From Taenia hydatigena (lineage: Eukaryota > Platyhelminthes > Cestoda > Cyclophyllidea > Taeniidae), in the NCBI GenBank assembly GCA_036345935.2, contig JADWOT020000006.1, positions 9,522,519-9,586,518 on the forward strand: DNA of 64,000 bases, in the 5' to 3' direction. Position numbers and translations under genes: made by a program. This document shows, piece after piece, positions 48,628-61,269 of the stretch. The notes under the pieces were generated by a model, which was not told the origin of the DNA, did no database searches, and worked only from the letters and a program-made list of their open reading frames with translations. The stretch's first letter is position 1; each line of letters begins with the position of its first letter.

Positions 48628-51600
48628 AAGTTCTTAATTTCTCTTGCTTACTCTTAGTTCTAATGGTTTGCTATCACCGAATTCTGAGGTCGACCGAGCT
48701 GGTCGTTTTTTAGTGGCTGAAATATTTTGAGAACAAACTGGATTAGTCACATATGTCTTCACTGTAGCATGCCAAAAATACTACTTTAGTATTACCAGTC
48801 TCAATACGTTTCTGAGGCGGATGTGTACATCTGAGTGGTTTTTGCGTGTTTGTCTCTACTTTGGTGACGTGTACCCGTGGGTCTGCCTGTTAGTAGCCTC
48901 TCCAGGAATGACCCAGACGACTAGAAGGCTGGTCAAATGTTAGTGCCGGCGCGGTCCGCAACAGTTGACCTACTAATTTTGTCGATAGTGTAGGATGCAA
49001 TGCGGTTGTGCTGAAACAAGTGCAGCTTCTGTGGATTTCTCGTTTGCACTGATAGCTTTGTCTGAAACCGGAGTGCATCGCTGATTAAGGGATAGTGGGA
49101 CGTTGTTACGGTGGAAGGCTACGCCGAGTTTGTGTCTTACGAATTTACGACGAATGGGCATCTCGCCAGGGTTCTTTGGTGCAGGAGATAAACTACATAG
49201 CATCAAAAGGGTTGCAATTTCATAAGGTGGCAAGAATGTTGACCTCTCCACTGTGAAGTTTGAGTTCGAAGCGTCCATGCGGAATGTGGGAGGCAATTGC
49301 TATTTAAAATCGCTCTTTTGTTCAGTGGAGATTTTGCTTTGAGGCACTTAGGGCAGTCTTACGGTATTTATGGTATACAATAAGCCTTTTCATGGGAATT
49401 TGATGTGGATTGCCTTCAGTCTGCCCACTCAATCGAAGGAGAATGTATTGTATCACCTTTTCGCTGCAATTTCCCCCGCTCAAGTGGTTTATCTCATTCA
49501 AAGTTTCTTTGGGTGAAAATTCTACTCTCTCGCCCAATAGTGCTTTTTTACTGCAAGAATGATTTCACGATACTTGACGCATTTGTTCTGATACTAATTA
49601 AATTTAATTTCATTTTTGGTACCCATGTGAGAGTCCACACGCAATTTGTCTGCCGCTATGAACCAATTCTTCCTTAGCTGCTTAAGTGATCACTTTCAGT
49701 GGGAAACATCTAATTTCATCTTAAAATTTAGCCCAGGTCAGAAACACTTTTTGTGTAAATCTTCGTTTACCACAATACAATTATTTTGTAACGGAATGGA
49801 ACCGTTCACGTCAATTTTGCTTCTGAAGCTATCGTTTGGAAAAATGCTACAAGCATTCTTCTGGGGCCTGCAAACACTAAGATGGATGTTGAGGGATCTT
49901 TGTTTTTTTCCTATCCTAGGTGAATGAGGTGTTTTACTAACTTACCAATGTGCGCGATTTTCGACCTCTGGCAGCAATTTTTGAAAATGCGGAGGCTAGG
50001 ATTCTACCGATGTACTAATTGGCGAGTTCCCTCACACCGTCCTTGTTAAACAAAAGACGTAAATGTAAGGCTATAAATAGATTACTTTTGTTTCTGTACA
50101 TTGATTGGCTACTACTTTAGTTGAAGTTGGTTTCAGTGACATCGATGCAAAAGCCTGTAAAATGTTAGGTCGATACCGAGCCATCTACCCAGGTTTCGTG
50201 AATTACCCACTGCTGCTACAAGTTTTATGCTGATCGAGTGGTTGGAGGCGAGGGTGCTGCAAAATTTCCCGAAGGTGGGTTAATTGCAGACCCTCAATCC
50301 CCGTAGGTGCGTTTTATTGATGATAACGGCGCAGATTAAGACCATTTAAATGGGTGAAAACATTTCTTGTTTTTGTCTGAGACAGCTACATCAGCCGTGG
50401 ATTCTCTTGGTTCATGCTAACAAAATACAGCCGACTACCATGGGAACGGGCAAATGTTTTAAACATGAAATTCGTACTTTCTTTTTTGTGTCCAATGCGG
50501 TTGGAGGGTGCAATGCGAACGTGATTGCCACAGTGCATACTCTCTAATCAGTGCCCTACGCGTTTCTATTGGTTTGTGTTTGTTGCTTCCGTGGCATTGC
50601 CATGGCAATTCGACGATTCGATTGTGCGTTCGCAGCAGCATTAGGAGCAAGTGTGTAGTGTAGCGTTACAGGGTTACTGAACGAGTCTGTTGACTCGTTT
50701 TGCACCATCATTAATAATACTCTTCACAGCCTTTTACTTATTACCAAGGTCTGCATTACATTTTATGAGGTTTTGGTGTACATTGAAAGGCCTCTCACCT
50801 ACCAATTTAAATGCTTGGAGTGAAGGCTTTTCCGTTTGCACCTTGCTCTACTTCAGGAGTATTAAACACCGCATCACTGCACTGTTCACCTCCCTGATGT
50901 ATTTCCAAAATCCCGAATGCCTCAGTCCTCTGGACTGGAGACTGTGGTGCCAGTACATTAGTCCTCATAACAGACGGGTTACTGAGGTAGTTTGTATTCG
51001 GTGTATCATGGGCCTATGATTAAGCTTAATAGTCCACTAAGTGCAGACTAGGAAATGTTTTCATTAAACCTTCTCCCTATCAGCCATCAATTTTTATAAT
51101 ATCCTTCATAATTATTGCGTAGAGGGAGTTATGGCATGGCAATAGCAAAGCTTTGGTTCACATAATTGGGTCCTTTTAGTTACTTTATTCCACTTCCAAT
51201 GCAAATAACAGTATGTGACTTCATTTCGCATGCTCGCAGTTTACTCTCTATTTACTTATTTATCTTCGTAAAAAAACTAAGATTTCTATTTTATGGGCCA
51301 TTATAAAAATAAGTCTGTGTGATGGAAGGCAAACCCTGCACTATGGACACTAGCTATCATTTTCCAAGGGCTCTGAAAGTGGTAACAATTTTGACTAACA
51401 TAAGGCATAGCAGTAAGCAAAATAGAATGTCCTCTGAAAACATGAAGGGGCTGTGACTCAGTTTGGTTTCATCCATTGAAAGTTGTTAGACACGATAGTC
51501 CATTAGGGATAGACGGAAGCACCAGCCGTTTACCTCCCAACCACAGTGTTGACAACGATACTGATTTAAATGAAAAGCATTTAGGACAAAGTTGTGGGGT

Positions 51601-51803
51601 AGATACACTTTCTTTTTCACACTTTTAGCAATAACAACTTTCAGTCCATTTTGTGAGGTGCGAATGAAAGCCACTTGTCGGATAAAGAAGTTGAAGCGTG
51701 AGTCACCCTTTTTGCTGGAAGTCTGATGTGGTTAAAGAGATGCTATTTACAAATAGTATGCTTGACAGAGCTAAATACTCACGAAAATGGGCGAGGGGTT
51801 GCC
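48628..51803. other. Gene-free stretch between PSMA4 and the sHSP gene
   Basis: About 3 kb of AT-rich sequence with short, unremarkable frames on both strands. No domain, paired splice signals, LTR copy or RNA gene could be supported. Confidence 0.4.
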
Positions 51804-51809
51804 TTTATT
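51804..51809 (-). terminator. Polyadenylation signal for the sHSP gene
   Basis: AATAAA on the minus strand, 27 bases beyond the stop codon at 51836. It implies a very short 3' untranslated region. Confidence 0.5.
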
Positions 51810-51835
51810 CGATTCACCTTCTTATGTTCCTGTAC

Positions 51836-52888
51836 TCATGACAATGTAGAACCCTCCAAATGCAAGATGCCGTAGTCCAGCCGAGCGCTAATGGACTTTG
51901 GGTCAATGTGATCTGGAATGTCATACTCCTTCGAAAACTCGCGGAAGGTACTCCGATTAGACTGCCTTTCCTCATGCCGTGCGCTTACGTAAACGCGATT
52001 GTTCAGGGTCCGTATTTGAATCTCCTCTGGCTTGTAATCACTTCCCACTGGAATTTCGACATGAAACCTGGGCCTTGTCTGAGTACTCAAAAATGACGGA
52101 GTTGGTGATGCTCTTGACGAAAGATGACTGCTACGTCCAGTGCCAGAAAGGGTCGAAGGTGTCGTCAGTCCACTCGTTCCACTGCTGCCTGAGGTGATAT
52201 TGAATGAAAGGCTGTGAGTGGTTGACCCAATTGGTACGTCAACAAGCAAAATATTGTCAACGCTGATTGAAGCTGTTATGAGGGGTTCTTGGGCTCCTTT
52301 AGGCAAGTCTACAGTTCTGGTCACCTGCTTCGAGGTGGAGCTGGTACCAATGCGCTGCTCTCTAACTGCTGTCACGATTATCTGACCGTCGCGTACTGTG
52401 ACATGGACATCATCCTGATGGAAGGATTGAACATCGAATTGTGCTAGAAAGTGTAGATTCCCGTCCATTCCGCGCTCGTAGCTGGTCACAACAGGACAAT
52501 CCTCGGCACTTGAAGGCGGAGAGTGATGATGGCTGGGTGCAGAGCTTAGGGTCTCGGGTCTGCTAAGTGGAAAGGCAGGTGTGTTGAAAAACGATGAGCG
52601 CATTTCGCGCATCTCCGCATCCCACTGCCGACGTCGTTCGTCGAAACGTCGACGCATGTCCTCGAACCAACGCTCACTGTCGGAGCGTCGCACGCTCATG
52701 AGGGAGTCATTGAAGTGACCGAAGAGGTCATCATCGTGCGATTTATCCAACCAAGATGATGAGGAAGCAGATTTCCCACCAAGGGTGTTGTAGCCTCTCT
52801 CAGTGACTATGGGCACAACAGTGGGCTGACGAGTTCCACTTGTGTCAACGCGTATTGGGACCGACATTTCAGAGCGATATATAGCCAT
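51836..52888 (-). CDS. Small heat-shock protein with two alpha-crystallin domains
   Basis: ATP-independent chaperone of the alpha-crystallin/Hsp20 family. The intronless frame has 350 residues if the first ATG is used, or 343 from the second (MSVPIRVDTSG), which has the better context (A at -3). Residues 1-130 form a variable N-terminal arm with a basic/charged helix near 70-95 (RWFEDMRRRFDERRRQW). The first alpha-crystallin domain covers about 141-222 (LHFLAQFDVQSFHQDDVHV to ILLVDVPIGS). A Ser/Thr/Gly-rich linker spans 223-270. The second domain covers about 273-348 (RFHVEIPVGSDYKPEEIQI to LDYGILHLEG). Two domains in one chain is typical of flatworm sHSPs such as the p36-type antigens of tapeworms, while most animals have one. 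A heat-shock element lies 44 bp upstream of the first ATG. The absence of introns suits a stress gene. Confidence 0.94.
   Translation of the reverse strand: MAIYRSEMSVPIRVDTSGTRQPTVVPIVTERGYNTLGGKSASSSSWLDKSHDDDLFGHFNDSLMSVRRSDSERWFEDMRRRFDERRRQWDAEMREMRSSFFNTPAFPLSRPETLSSAPSHHHSPPSSAEDCPVVTSYERGMDGNLHFLAQFDVQSFHQDDVHVTVRDGQIIVTAVREQRIGTSSTSKQVTRTVDLPKGAQEPLITASISVDNILLVDVPIGSTTHSLSFNITSGSSGTSGLTTPSTLSGTGRSSHLSSRASPTPSFLSTQTRPRFHVEIPVGSDYKPEEIQIRTLNNRVYVSARHEERQSNRSTFREFSKEYDIPDHIDPKSISARLDYGILHLEGSTLS
52871..52884 (-). promoter_or_regulatory. TATA-like motif overlapping the sHSP start
   Basis: On the minus strand, GGCTATATATCGC overlaps codons 2-5 of the longest sHSP frame, about 50 bases after the heat-shock element. 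If it is a real TATA box, transcription would start inside the predicted coding region and translation would begin at a later ATG. It may equally be coincidence in an Ala-Ile-Tyr-Arg codon run. Confidence 0.3.
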
Positions 52889-52929
52889 AAAGGGTCAACA
52901 CAATGTGATACGAAGTGGAGTGTAGAGTA

Positions 52930-52945
52930 AGTTCTAGAACATGCT
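52930..52945 (-). promoter_or_regulatory. Heat-shock element upstream of the sHSP gene
   Basis: A palindromic pair TTCTAGAA (52932-52939) gives the inverted GAA units bound by HSF1. An imperfect third unit adjoins it. It sits 44 bp from the first ATG of the minus-strand small heat-shock gene. Confidence 0.6.
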
Positions 52946-53023
52946 CCCGTTTCTCCAAAGAAGAGACGCTAATCAGACCAGGAGAGTGTAGACGTGTGTA
53001 TGAGTACGTATGTAAATGTGGGT

Positions 53024-53044
53024 ATGTGTGTGTGTGTGTGTGTT
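53024..53044. repeat. TG dinucleotide repeat
   Basis: A simple run of TG units, about 135 bp upstream of the sHSP start codon, in a wider GT/TA-rich stretch. Confidence 0.8.
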
Positions 53045-56000
53045 TGTATAGGCGCAGAAGAAAGCGAAAAAGAGCTAAAGCGCACACTCGCAGTACCCTT
53101 GGCACGTACTGAGGTGCAAGCGTTGCTGTGCTTGTGCGTGTGTGCAGTGTGTGCACAGGGTGTCGCCTGCTTGTACGTGCGCGGGGCAGCCTCGCACCCA
53201 GCGCGGCTGTCTGACCACGATCGCGTGCACTGCCCATTGGTTCAGTTCGTGTGTCATTGGCGTTTAAATAGCTCCGGTGGCCATGGCACAGTGGTGCGCT
53301 AATAAATCGATAAAGCCTGGGCCTTTTCTGTCTCTTCTGCGTTGTGGTCGCATCTTCGGTATTTATATGTCCACCTCCGTCCTTATGGCGGCACGCCACT
53401 GGACTGCGAGTCCAGAAACAGCACGTCACCTCTAGTTTAATCTTGGTGCCCACCTCTCGAAGGTATTTCTATGCTCTGGCGGTCGACGATCGCCTTCCTG
53501 ATGGGCGTGTCACGTACCTGCAAGGCGCAAAGTCAATAGGCAATTGGGAAGTAAAACATGAATACACTGTCACTCGTAGTTTAGCTACTTAGGTGACAGA
53601 ATTACCCACATACCGTGCCAGATACTATGCTAGTGGAGGAACAGTAAAATTAAGCTCTTTATTTAAGACGCATAATCGAATAAATGTACATGTCTGTTGT
53701 ATCAGCAAGTTAATCAAAACATTGTTGAACCAATAGAAGCAGACCTCGTGGGATGTCCTCACTCTCGCCAACACTGCCCATGGCCCAACCCCTAATGCAA
53801 CGCTATCCTAAGCGTGTCACAAGACACGATAAGTAGACCAGCAAGTGTTAAGTGGTAAATGGTATTCTTATTGGCTGCATGTTCTCTTAGAAGGAATTCG
53901 TAACAAAAGGGTATATGGGAATGGGGCAGCACGAATGTAGACACATTGACAATCAATTGGGGTAAGGTGCCTACTGGAAGGACATGTAATGAACCGGATT
54001 TTGTTACATCATCAGCAAACAACAGACGGCCACACGCCTTTGCCGTGTTGAAGCTCCCCCAAATCGTGCGATATAACGTGATGCATTCCTTGCATTTCGT
54101 GGTGATTCAAAGAACCACAAAGTATGGGCAACAACAGCAACCGAAATATGGAAGTTGTTATTTAAATAGTTACATTTGAGAGCGGATTTCTTGTAGTCGA
54201 ACCGATTGTTTGTGCCCTCAAATTCGCCGTTTTACTTGCTCTCTCTCTCTCTATTACTTGTGGCTGAGTACAAAATTTATGAACTTAAAAACAGTCGCTG
54301 ATTGATGTATAATAAAGCAAGATACATTTAACCGACAAAATTCACAGTTTGGGTCTCCCGCCTCTCTTATTAATTGTGCTATTTAGAAGTCACTTCAGTC
54401 GTGCTCATGTGAGTCATTAAGAATAACCGCATTTGGGGAACATGTAAGTCGGAAGGGAGTTGAAGTGTTCAGGAAGATTATTTGGACGACAGGGAGGACA
54501 GACAGGACGTTTGGAGGCATTCAAATCGCTTTGAATAGAGGATAACTTTTTTGCACATTTCATGGAATTTGCGTGAAATTAACTTGTGCAAAATTTTCCA
54601 TGTTGTCAATCCTGGTTTACATCGTATACCACGTCAGAATTTTCTACCACTATTTCAGTAATTCGGCTAATGCTGTTCATTTTTCTTACCATATAATGTA
54701 ATGACCCCATGTCAACGCTGACAAACTTTGAGTCAAAATGTAATGTGCTGTTGTTCTGCATGGCCTCAAATAGAGTCAAGCATCCAATCCTCAAGAAACA
54801 TCGCATCAATTGGTCGTCGGTGAGAAAATACAAAGTTGGTTAAATTTGTGGTCTAATCAGTTGCGTGGGCAATATGAGGTTCTCCTTAATACCACGAACG
54901 TGCTTGAGGAACGCTATTCTTTGTCTAAGCTTCAACCTTTGAAGCCGTTTGGCAGTGCTATTCCCACCTGTCAGCGCAACCACAGCACTTTGTCCCTTTG
55001 AGCGTTGATTTGAAACAGTAGATTTGTGCTGCTTCCGTCTTGTCTCGTTATAAAGGCTATGCTGGGGTACAAATAGAGTAAAATGGAAGATCTCGCGGCT
55101 CCCAAAGCTTGTTGGTGAGATGTGCTTTTCCAGTTTTCTATCCTACCTACTAATGTCGCGATTTCATAATCTCATTCAACGACCTAAAAATTTGATCCAC
55201 TCTTTTCGCAACGTTAAATTTAATGCATGCGGAAATGTTTTTCATGCGACGAAAAGCTTTGGAGGCGTCGTCAGTTTGAGAAAATGCAGACCTGTGCAGA
55301 CCGTATAAACACCTCGTGAGCAAGGCGTATAAAATGCGTGTAATTTTAGATCCATTGAAGAATGACTTTATGAACTTCTTCCACGTAGCATTATGGTAAG
55401 CCTGTAAAATCAAGCACTTCACTTCAAATAGCCCTCACATTTTCATATGCCGCTGCACCAATTACGCCATTTGTGCTGCAGCATAAAAGCGAAGCCGTCG
55501 GTTGTGCCACCACGTCTACACTTCGATTTCCATGCCGTGCATAAAACACGGGAGCAACGGCACACTTTATCGCTTATACACAAACCAGTGATGTCTGCCC
55601 TCTGAGCCACCAGTATTTCTACTTAAAATGGGCATTATTCGCTCCAAAATGGTGTAATTCAAATGCGGATTCCAGCTCTTCGAGACACTTCCGTGCTTGT
55701 AGAATAAGAATTTTCCGTTTCTTGGACTAACTCTTTTCATATGAGCTAAATTTATGGCACAAATTACTATCTTCTTCGATAAGACTAGCGCTAATCGACT
55801 TGGAAAAGTTGCGCAGCTAAAAAACGATGATTTCTAGTTTGACTGCATATCAATCAATTCAAAGCTCATCTTTGTGGCTGATGGCTTATTCGTAGTCAGA
55901 TCCCGCTCAACCAACTATCACCAATAAGCACATATGCATAAACACACAAAAGAAAAGCAAGTTTTGGCCTAGACGATGGTTCCCTTACGCCGTGCCTAAC

Positions 56001-58554
56001 CTCATTGGGCTGGAAAAGTGTTCATGGTTAAGTTTACAGCAGGTTAAGGCTGTTTACCCTTAACACATTTGTTTGCTGTTTCATTCAGCGGTAAAAGTTC
56101 AAGATGAGCTTAAATTGTCGGTCAAGGATCACATGGATGCATCTGCCTCGTCAGCAGTATCGCGAGCCTCTCTTGGCAAGCGGTTGAATGGGTGGATTCC
56201 ACACCCATAAAAATGCCCAACATTTTACAGCATTTTTGTTTGTTGCGTTCTAACACTCCCTTAATCGGTTCAGTAATTCGTATTTTAAGCTTTCTACTGA
56301 TTTGGAGACTAAACTGAGGTCTAATTACTCAAATAACGGACTGAGTCACCTCTAAGTAATCAAAACATACCATCCCTAGAGTACCTCCTCCTTTGCAGCT
56401 GCATGCAACTACCTCAGATAAGTACAAAAACTACGATGCTTAGTAAGGCTGCTCAAATTAGCGCATCATCTTCAACGAGAATCGTGTGGAATGATTACAC
56501 AGTTTGCAAATTCTATTGAACCATAATGGTGAGAATGGAGATCTAGAAGTGGTGAATTTACATTCTGCAAAACAGCACCATTCACTACTGCATTAACCTG
56601 GAGTAGAGTAGTTTTTCGGTTAAATTAGCCATTGACACCAAAGAGGCGGCAGAATAATCAGTGTGACACCGACCAGGAGGGAAAAGGACACAACCTAGAA
56701 AACGAAGGCTAAATCTCAAATAGCAATTCAAAGCAAATGAGGGCATTTTGTAGAATGCAAGCTCGACCATTCTTTGGAGAAGCACGATGTTATGTCCACA
56801 TCTTAATTTGACGATTTCAAGTTTACCCTCGGAAATATAGCAAGCAGCGCAACAAGCAAATGAAGAACGAAAGTAGACCGATGATCGACGCGGAGTCATC
56901 AGTCAATTTGCTCCCACTAGACCGGCTGTTTCCCTCAAAACACTCCCACATTTGAACGAGCTGTTACGCTAAGATAAAACGCTAATCGATGACAACTTAT
57001 GTGTCCTAACTAGAAAACTAGGAATTCTGTCATGCTACAATCCAAAAGCTAAAAAGTAAGGGTATGCACCTTGCGTAAGAGTCCGATATTAAAAGGGAGG
57101 CTAGTGAAAGGGTAGCGAAGAAAATGAGGAAAAACTATCAAATGCAAGCAGTAGATCCTAGCATTAGTTGCACACCGCTCTGGGTTGGTTGTTCGTGAGG
57201 AGAGATAGATACCATTCTTTCAGGTTGAGTGGCTTCCTTATTTGGACGTGACTAAGATTATCCATGACATTAGCCTGTTTGAAAGTGTGCAATGAACATC
57301 ATGAAAATTTTCGAAAAGAATTACGCCGTATTTTTTTAGGTTGCCAAAAATTACACATTGAGTTATTTGCAATATTCTGCTTGCTTCCATGGCGCTTTGT
57401 ATCAATGCATTAATGAGAAAATTTGATCCATTTAAATACAATGAACCATCATTTAATAGGAAAAGGAACCCCTTGTTTATTGGGTAAATTGTATAGAAAT
57501 ACCACAGGCTTTGAATGCCAAGGATAAGCCACGGGATAGATAACAAGTGCCACTAAGCGGCCAGAGAAAGGAAAAAAGCCATTTGAGCATTTTCGTGGCC
57601 TAAAGCGACTAAACTCCCTTTACCAACCACAACCAGATCCTCAAGTTGCAACTCACGGCCTATTAAAAATGCTCTCAAGTTATTCTCCAAGAAATGAAAT
57701 TAATACATTAAGTACATAAGTACAAACGAGGAAAAATAATCAAAGAATGGCAAATGCATTTATTTCACACATAAGGACTCTATCAGACCTTTGAACAAGC
57801 AAGGACATTTCGGAAATTAATCCCACGCTCTCGCAGCTTAGTGCTGCGTAAGTTTTCTTCGTCTCGACCACATGCATAAAAGCTGCAAAAATAGTTCCAA
57901 GAGTCACTACTTCCTCAGAATTAATCAAAAAGACAAGATGTGAATCTCCTAAAAGAGCACATATTATTAGTTAATATACAACTTGATGTTAAGCCCTAAA
58001 AAACCATCCTACAAGCATTATCTCCGAAAACTTGTTACCAGGAGGGAAGTTTCCACTGCTCAATTCAAGGCCATGAAGTCGATCGGATGGACGTCCAAAA
58101 CGTCAGAGCAGTCCACCCCAACACAAGCAGTAAAACCGAATATCTATTTATATTTGCAGCGGACAGACATAATCCGCATTATCCTGTATATGTCACGCCA
58201 AATAATAATTACCTTTGGGAGGCACGATGAACGACGAATGGTAAATTCTAAACTGGTTAATACAGGACAAACTCGTGATTATAAATGCTCATGAAACAAC
58301 TCACATTCTAAGATAACTTAATCAACACTGAGGATTTATCTAAGGCACACAAAACAACGCAGAAACCGAGCTACGACAGGTAGGCAGCCATCACAAAGGA
58401 CCTCCATCAATGAAAGTTAAGTCCACCTGTTAACTAGGCTGCATTCTGGCCAAGGCCTCAGTGTCATAGTATTCAAAGTAAGCAATTAAAGTGGTTCACT
58501 TTTAATTTACGTGCACCACTTATCATCATATAAAATTCGAAAATTTTATCAGTT
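53045..58554. other. Long gene-poor stretch upstream of the sHSP gene
   Basis: From 53045 to about 53540 the DNA is GC-richer and contains a perfect short palindrome (53399-53415). A minus frame of 194 residues (53453-52869) overlaps the sHSP start, but it is low-complexity and has no domain. From 53.6 to 58.5 kb it is AT-rich with no supported gene. A short TC repeat lies at 54238-54252. Confidence 0.4.
54238..54252. repeat. TC dinucleotide repeat
   Basis: A short simple-sequence run of CT units. Confidence 0.7.
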
Positions 58555-58800
58555 TCATGTGGACTACTGGCATGGACCAAAGGCCAGCCAACCCGGCTAG
58601 GGTAATGTGACCGAAACCAAGTTAAACAAACGAGCAACGTATTACATAGAACCTCGCCTCTTTTGAACGTCGTCTCCAGCACCCACCTTGGTAAGCCTCC
58701 CGCATTAGTCGTCAAAATGAAATCAAGGGTGAAAAAACACCCATGAGCCAACCGTGGCAGACATCAAAGGTCTGTGCAACTGATAAAATACTTGAACACG
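58555..58800 (-). mobile_element. Relic of a TRIM-like element (internal end plus LTR start)
   Basis: In minus orientation, sequence homologous to the last part of the TRIM internal region (ATGCGGGAGGCTTACCAAGG, then the purine-rich AAAAGAGGCGAGG) is followed at 58646 by an LTR beginning TGTAATACG. The LTR continues to about 58555, where it is truncated. Homology also extends back through GGCTCATGGGTG. Borders are approximate. Confidence 0.7.
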
Positions 58801-59301
58801 ACGTCAACTCAGTTCACAGTTTTGTGCGGTTTGAAACAAGATCCAGAGACAGAGAACTCTGCTGGCCATCACGCGTGTCCATAGCTAGACTTTAGAACTC
58901 CGACCAAAAAGCAGATTTGCAAAAGAGGGTGCGGGACTTAAAACCATTCCGCGGTGATAGGATCTGTCATATATTCACATTAACTGCGTCTTTGTGCAGG
59001 TATGGTAAGGAACCCCCACAAAAGAAATTTTCCAAGTAGTTCACAGCTAATGTCGCGTCCATTGCTAATAGCTTTCTTGCAGAACACGTGACTAGGGTGT
59101 TTACCGATGCCAGAAGTTATTTTTAGCCCTTCCTATTAAGATTTGACGGCGATTCTACCACCCTTAGCGTATGCATTCCTTCCGCACAGCTAAGTGTACC
59201 ATAAACGAAACCAAGAAATAAACAAACAACCAGCCTGAGTATCATGCCTTCCTTCGTCTTCAGTTGAGCTTTCGGACACAGCGACTACTAACAGGGATTA
59301 C

Positions 59302-59486
59302 TGCAGCACTTTGTTTGTTGGAACTAACGGTTTCGGTCAAGGTCACAGAGGTGGCCGTACTGCCCTAGTTGCATGGGCTGGCCTTCGGGCTATGCCAGTA
59401 GCCTATTTCCCTCTGTCCGGTGAATATATATATTCTACCCTAGCATTCCGCCTTTTTTGCCTTCGAGAGGGCCTCGGGACGCTACA
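59302..59486 (+). mobile_element. Solo LTR
   Basis: A 185-bp plus-orientation unit from TGCAGCACTTTG to GGGACGCTACA with all consensus blocks, including GAATATATATATTC. The flanking 5-mers ATTAC and ACGAT do not match. Confidence 0.87.
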
Positions 59487-61269
59487 ACGATACTTTTACA
59501 GATTGCTGAAGCACATGAAAAATGGGAATAATGTTCGATGCACAATGTTTACTCTTGTAGTTCTTGAATACGATCCATTTTCTGTCCATAACTATGCACT
59601 TTTGGAACTATTTAAGCAGTTATAGTTCGCGCCCTTTAAATAGAAATGGAACACCCTTTGTTTTTCTGCACCACAAGTTGGTGACGTTCGTTTACCTCGG
59701 GTTCTCAGGGGTTTGTTCGTCTACGTGTTTCGTTCCTAGGTTCGGTTCGGCAAACTCAACATATTTGCAACTATTGGGGCTTCTAATGCATATTTTACCA
59801 GAAGTTCTATTTTCCTGATTATTGGGTGATTTACATGCTATTTCCTTTTTGCCCACAACAAATCCTTTTTTAATGTTTGGTGTGTTTGATGCTTCTTCCG
59901 TCCGTGGATGTGGCGTCCATTGTTTTTTTATAAGACCTATCATGGCGTTTGTGTTATCAATGGGAAAGTAATTCCCAGTACATTTTCCTTGAGGTGAATA
60001 TACTCTCTAAATCAAGCTAGGTATTCGTTAACGCAGTTTAACGGATACGGCTTTATGTTGGTATTTAGTCTAATTTAACTTTGAAGTTTTCTAGTAGCAG
60101 TGTATTTTTTGCACTCGACTCCTACTTCGGAACTTTGAACTCCCGAAAAATATCGGGGTTCTATGAGAATGTATTAAACCACAGTATGGAAGCGAAACGG
60201 CTAGAGGTTATCTTGAAATCGCTATCAAGGCAGATTGTTGAGGCCCTCTACGTATTAGTCGATGATCTCGCATGGGCTCCTTAATACCCCTAAATCCGTT
60301 GGAATGTATAGCCTCAAACTTGCCATATTCATTCGTCCTTAATGTTTTTTATTCAAAGAGGATATTTCCTTTGTCTTTTCTTTTTCCGCAACTGTTTAGT
60401 TTTTTCTATTTTGTCGGATTTCTCTCCTATTCCCGCTTTTATATCCATATCATACTGTTAAGTTGCGTGCATTCAGTCGCGACATCATACAATGGGTTAC
60501 CAAATTTAGCGATTACTTGTCTCCTCGGGTAGTTGTCTCCCGAATACTGGTACTGATCTGGACTTTTACAGATTGACGCTTTTATTTCCACAGGAATCAA
60601 TATTTCTTATCGCACTTGTTTGTACGGATGAAAGTTTGTACTTTTATTTGTTCTTTTGCCATTGATCGAAATTTTTATGCCCCATCTTGATCCAGACAGT
60701 GGCATGAGCCCTAATCTTGTCTTACCTAATTCATTCGTGTACTTTCATCTATATAATCACGGTTTTATTATGCCAAACATAAATGCATTGTTGTTGCATT
60801 CTGTTGTGCCAATATTTGTATTGCACCAATCTTCTACAGCAATTTGAATCGTATGCTGTCTGCCAATTTTCCTGATGAAAGAATAGTGTGTGGCAACATG
60901 TTGAACATCGCGGAACCTGAGGAACATCACCCGTGAGACGTTGTGTAGTAGCGTAGACATTGCAGCGCCTGAAGCATAACCTGGGATACGTTTTTTTGGC
61001 CATGGCGTTGATTGAAGTGCACAATATCTTCTGTAAAATTATGGGTCCTGCAACCACCATGTACTTTGATGATTGGAAACCGACGTCATCCCTTTTCATG
61101 AGGTTTACGCCTGTTTACTCGCCCATTTTTAAAATTAACCATCCAGTCGGCTTCTGTTTGTATGATATTCTGCATAAGATCAGTTCATCCAAACATACTC
61201 TTTTGGAATTGTTCCACGACAAAAAGCCATGTCGCTACAAATGTGCTAATGTGTTCTCTACTTGAACAG
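59487..61269. other. AT-rich region that may hold upstream exons of the EGF gene
   Basis: Mostly AT-rich and without a supported gene. Because the EGF-type exon at 61270 lacks a signal peptide, its upstream exons should lie in or before this region. The possible exon near 60095-60284 is listed separately; another open segment (about 60840-60935) has a donor-like end but the wrong phase. Confidence 0.3.
60095..60284 (+). other. Possible coding exon, unidentified
   Basis: Follows an acceptor-like CTAG and reads SSVFFALDSYFGTLNSRKIS, then a helical stretch (KRLEVILKSLSRQIVEAL) to a stop after LAWAP. Composition is protein-like, but I recognise no family and no linked exon. Confidence 0.2.

Noticed and set aside
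53399..53415. Perfect palindrome CTGGACT-GCG-AGTCCAG, looking like a tRNA anticodon arm
   Set aside because: No acceptor stem, D arm or T-loop motif at the proper distances, so a tRNA gene is not supported.
52869..53453. 194-residue minus-strand frame upstream of and overlapping the sHSP start
   Set aside because: Low-complexity His/Thr/Arg-rich translation of the TG repeat and nearby GC-rich DNA. No domain, and it overlaps the sHSP coding start in another frame. More likely promoter or 5' untranslated sequence.
59311..59625. 104-residue plus-strand frame (FVGTNGFGQGHRGGRT...)
   Set aside because: It is a translation of the solo LTR plus flank. The same peptide recurs at 27.8, 28.5, 39.1 and 63.9 kb because the DNA repeats, not because of a protein family.
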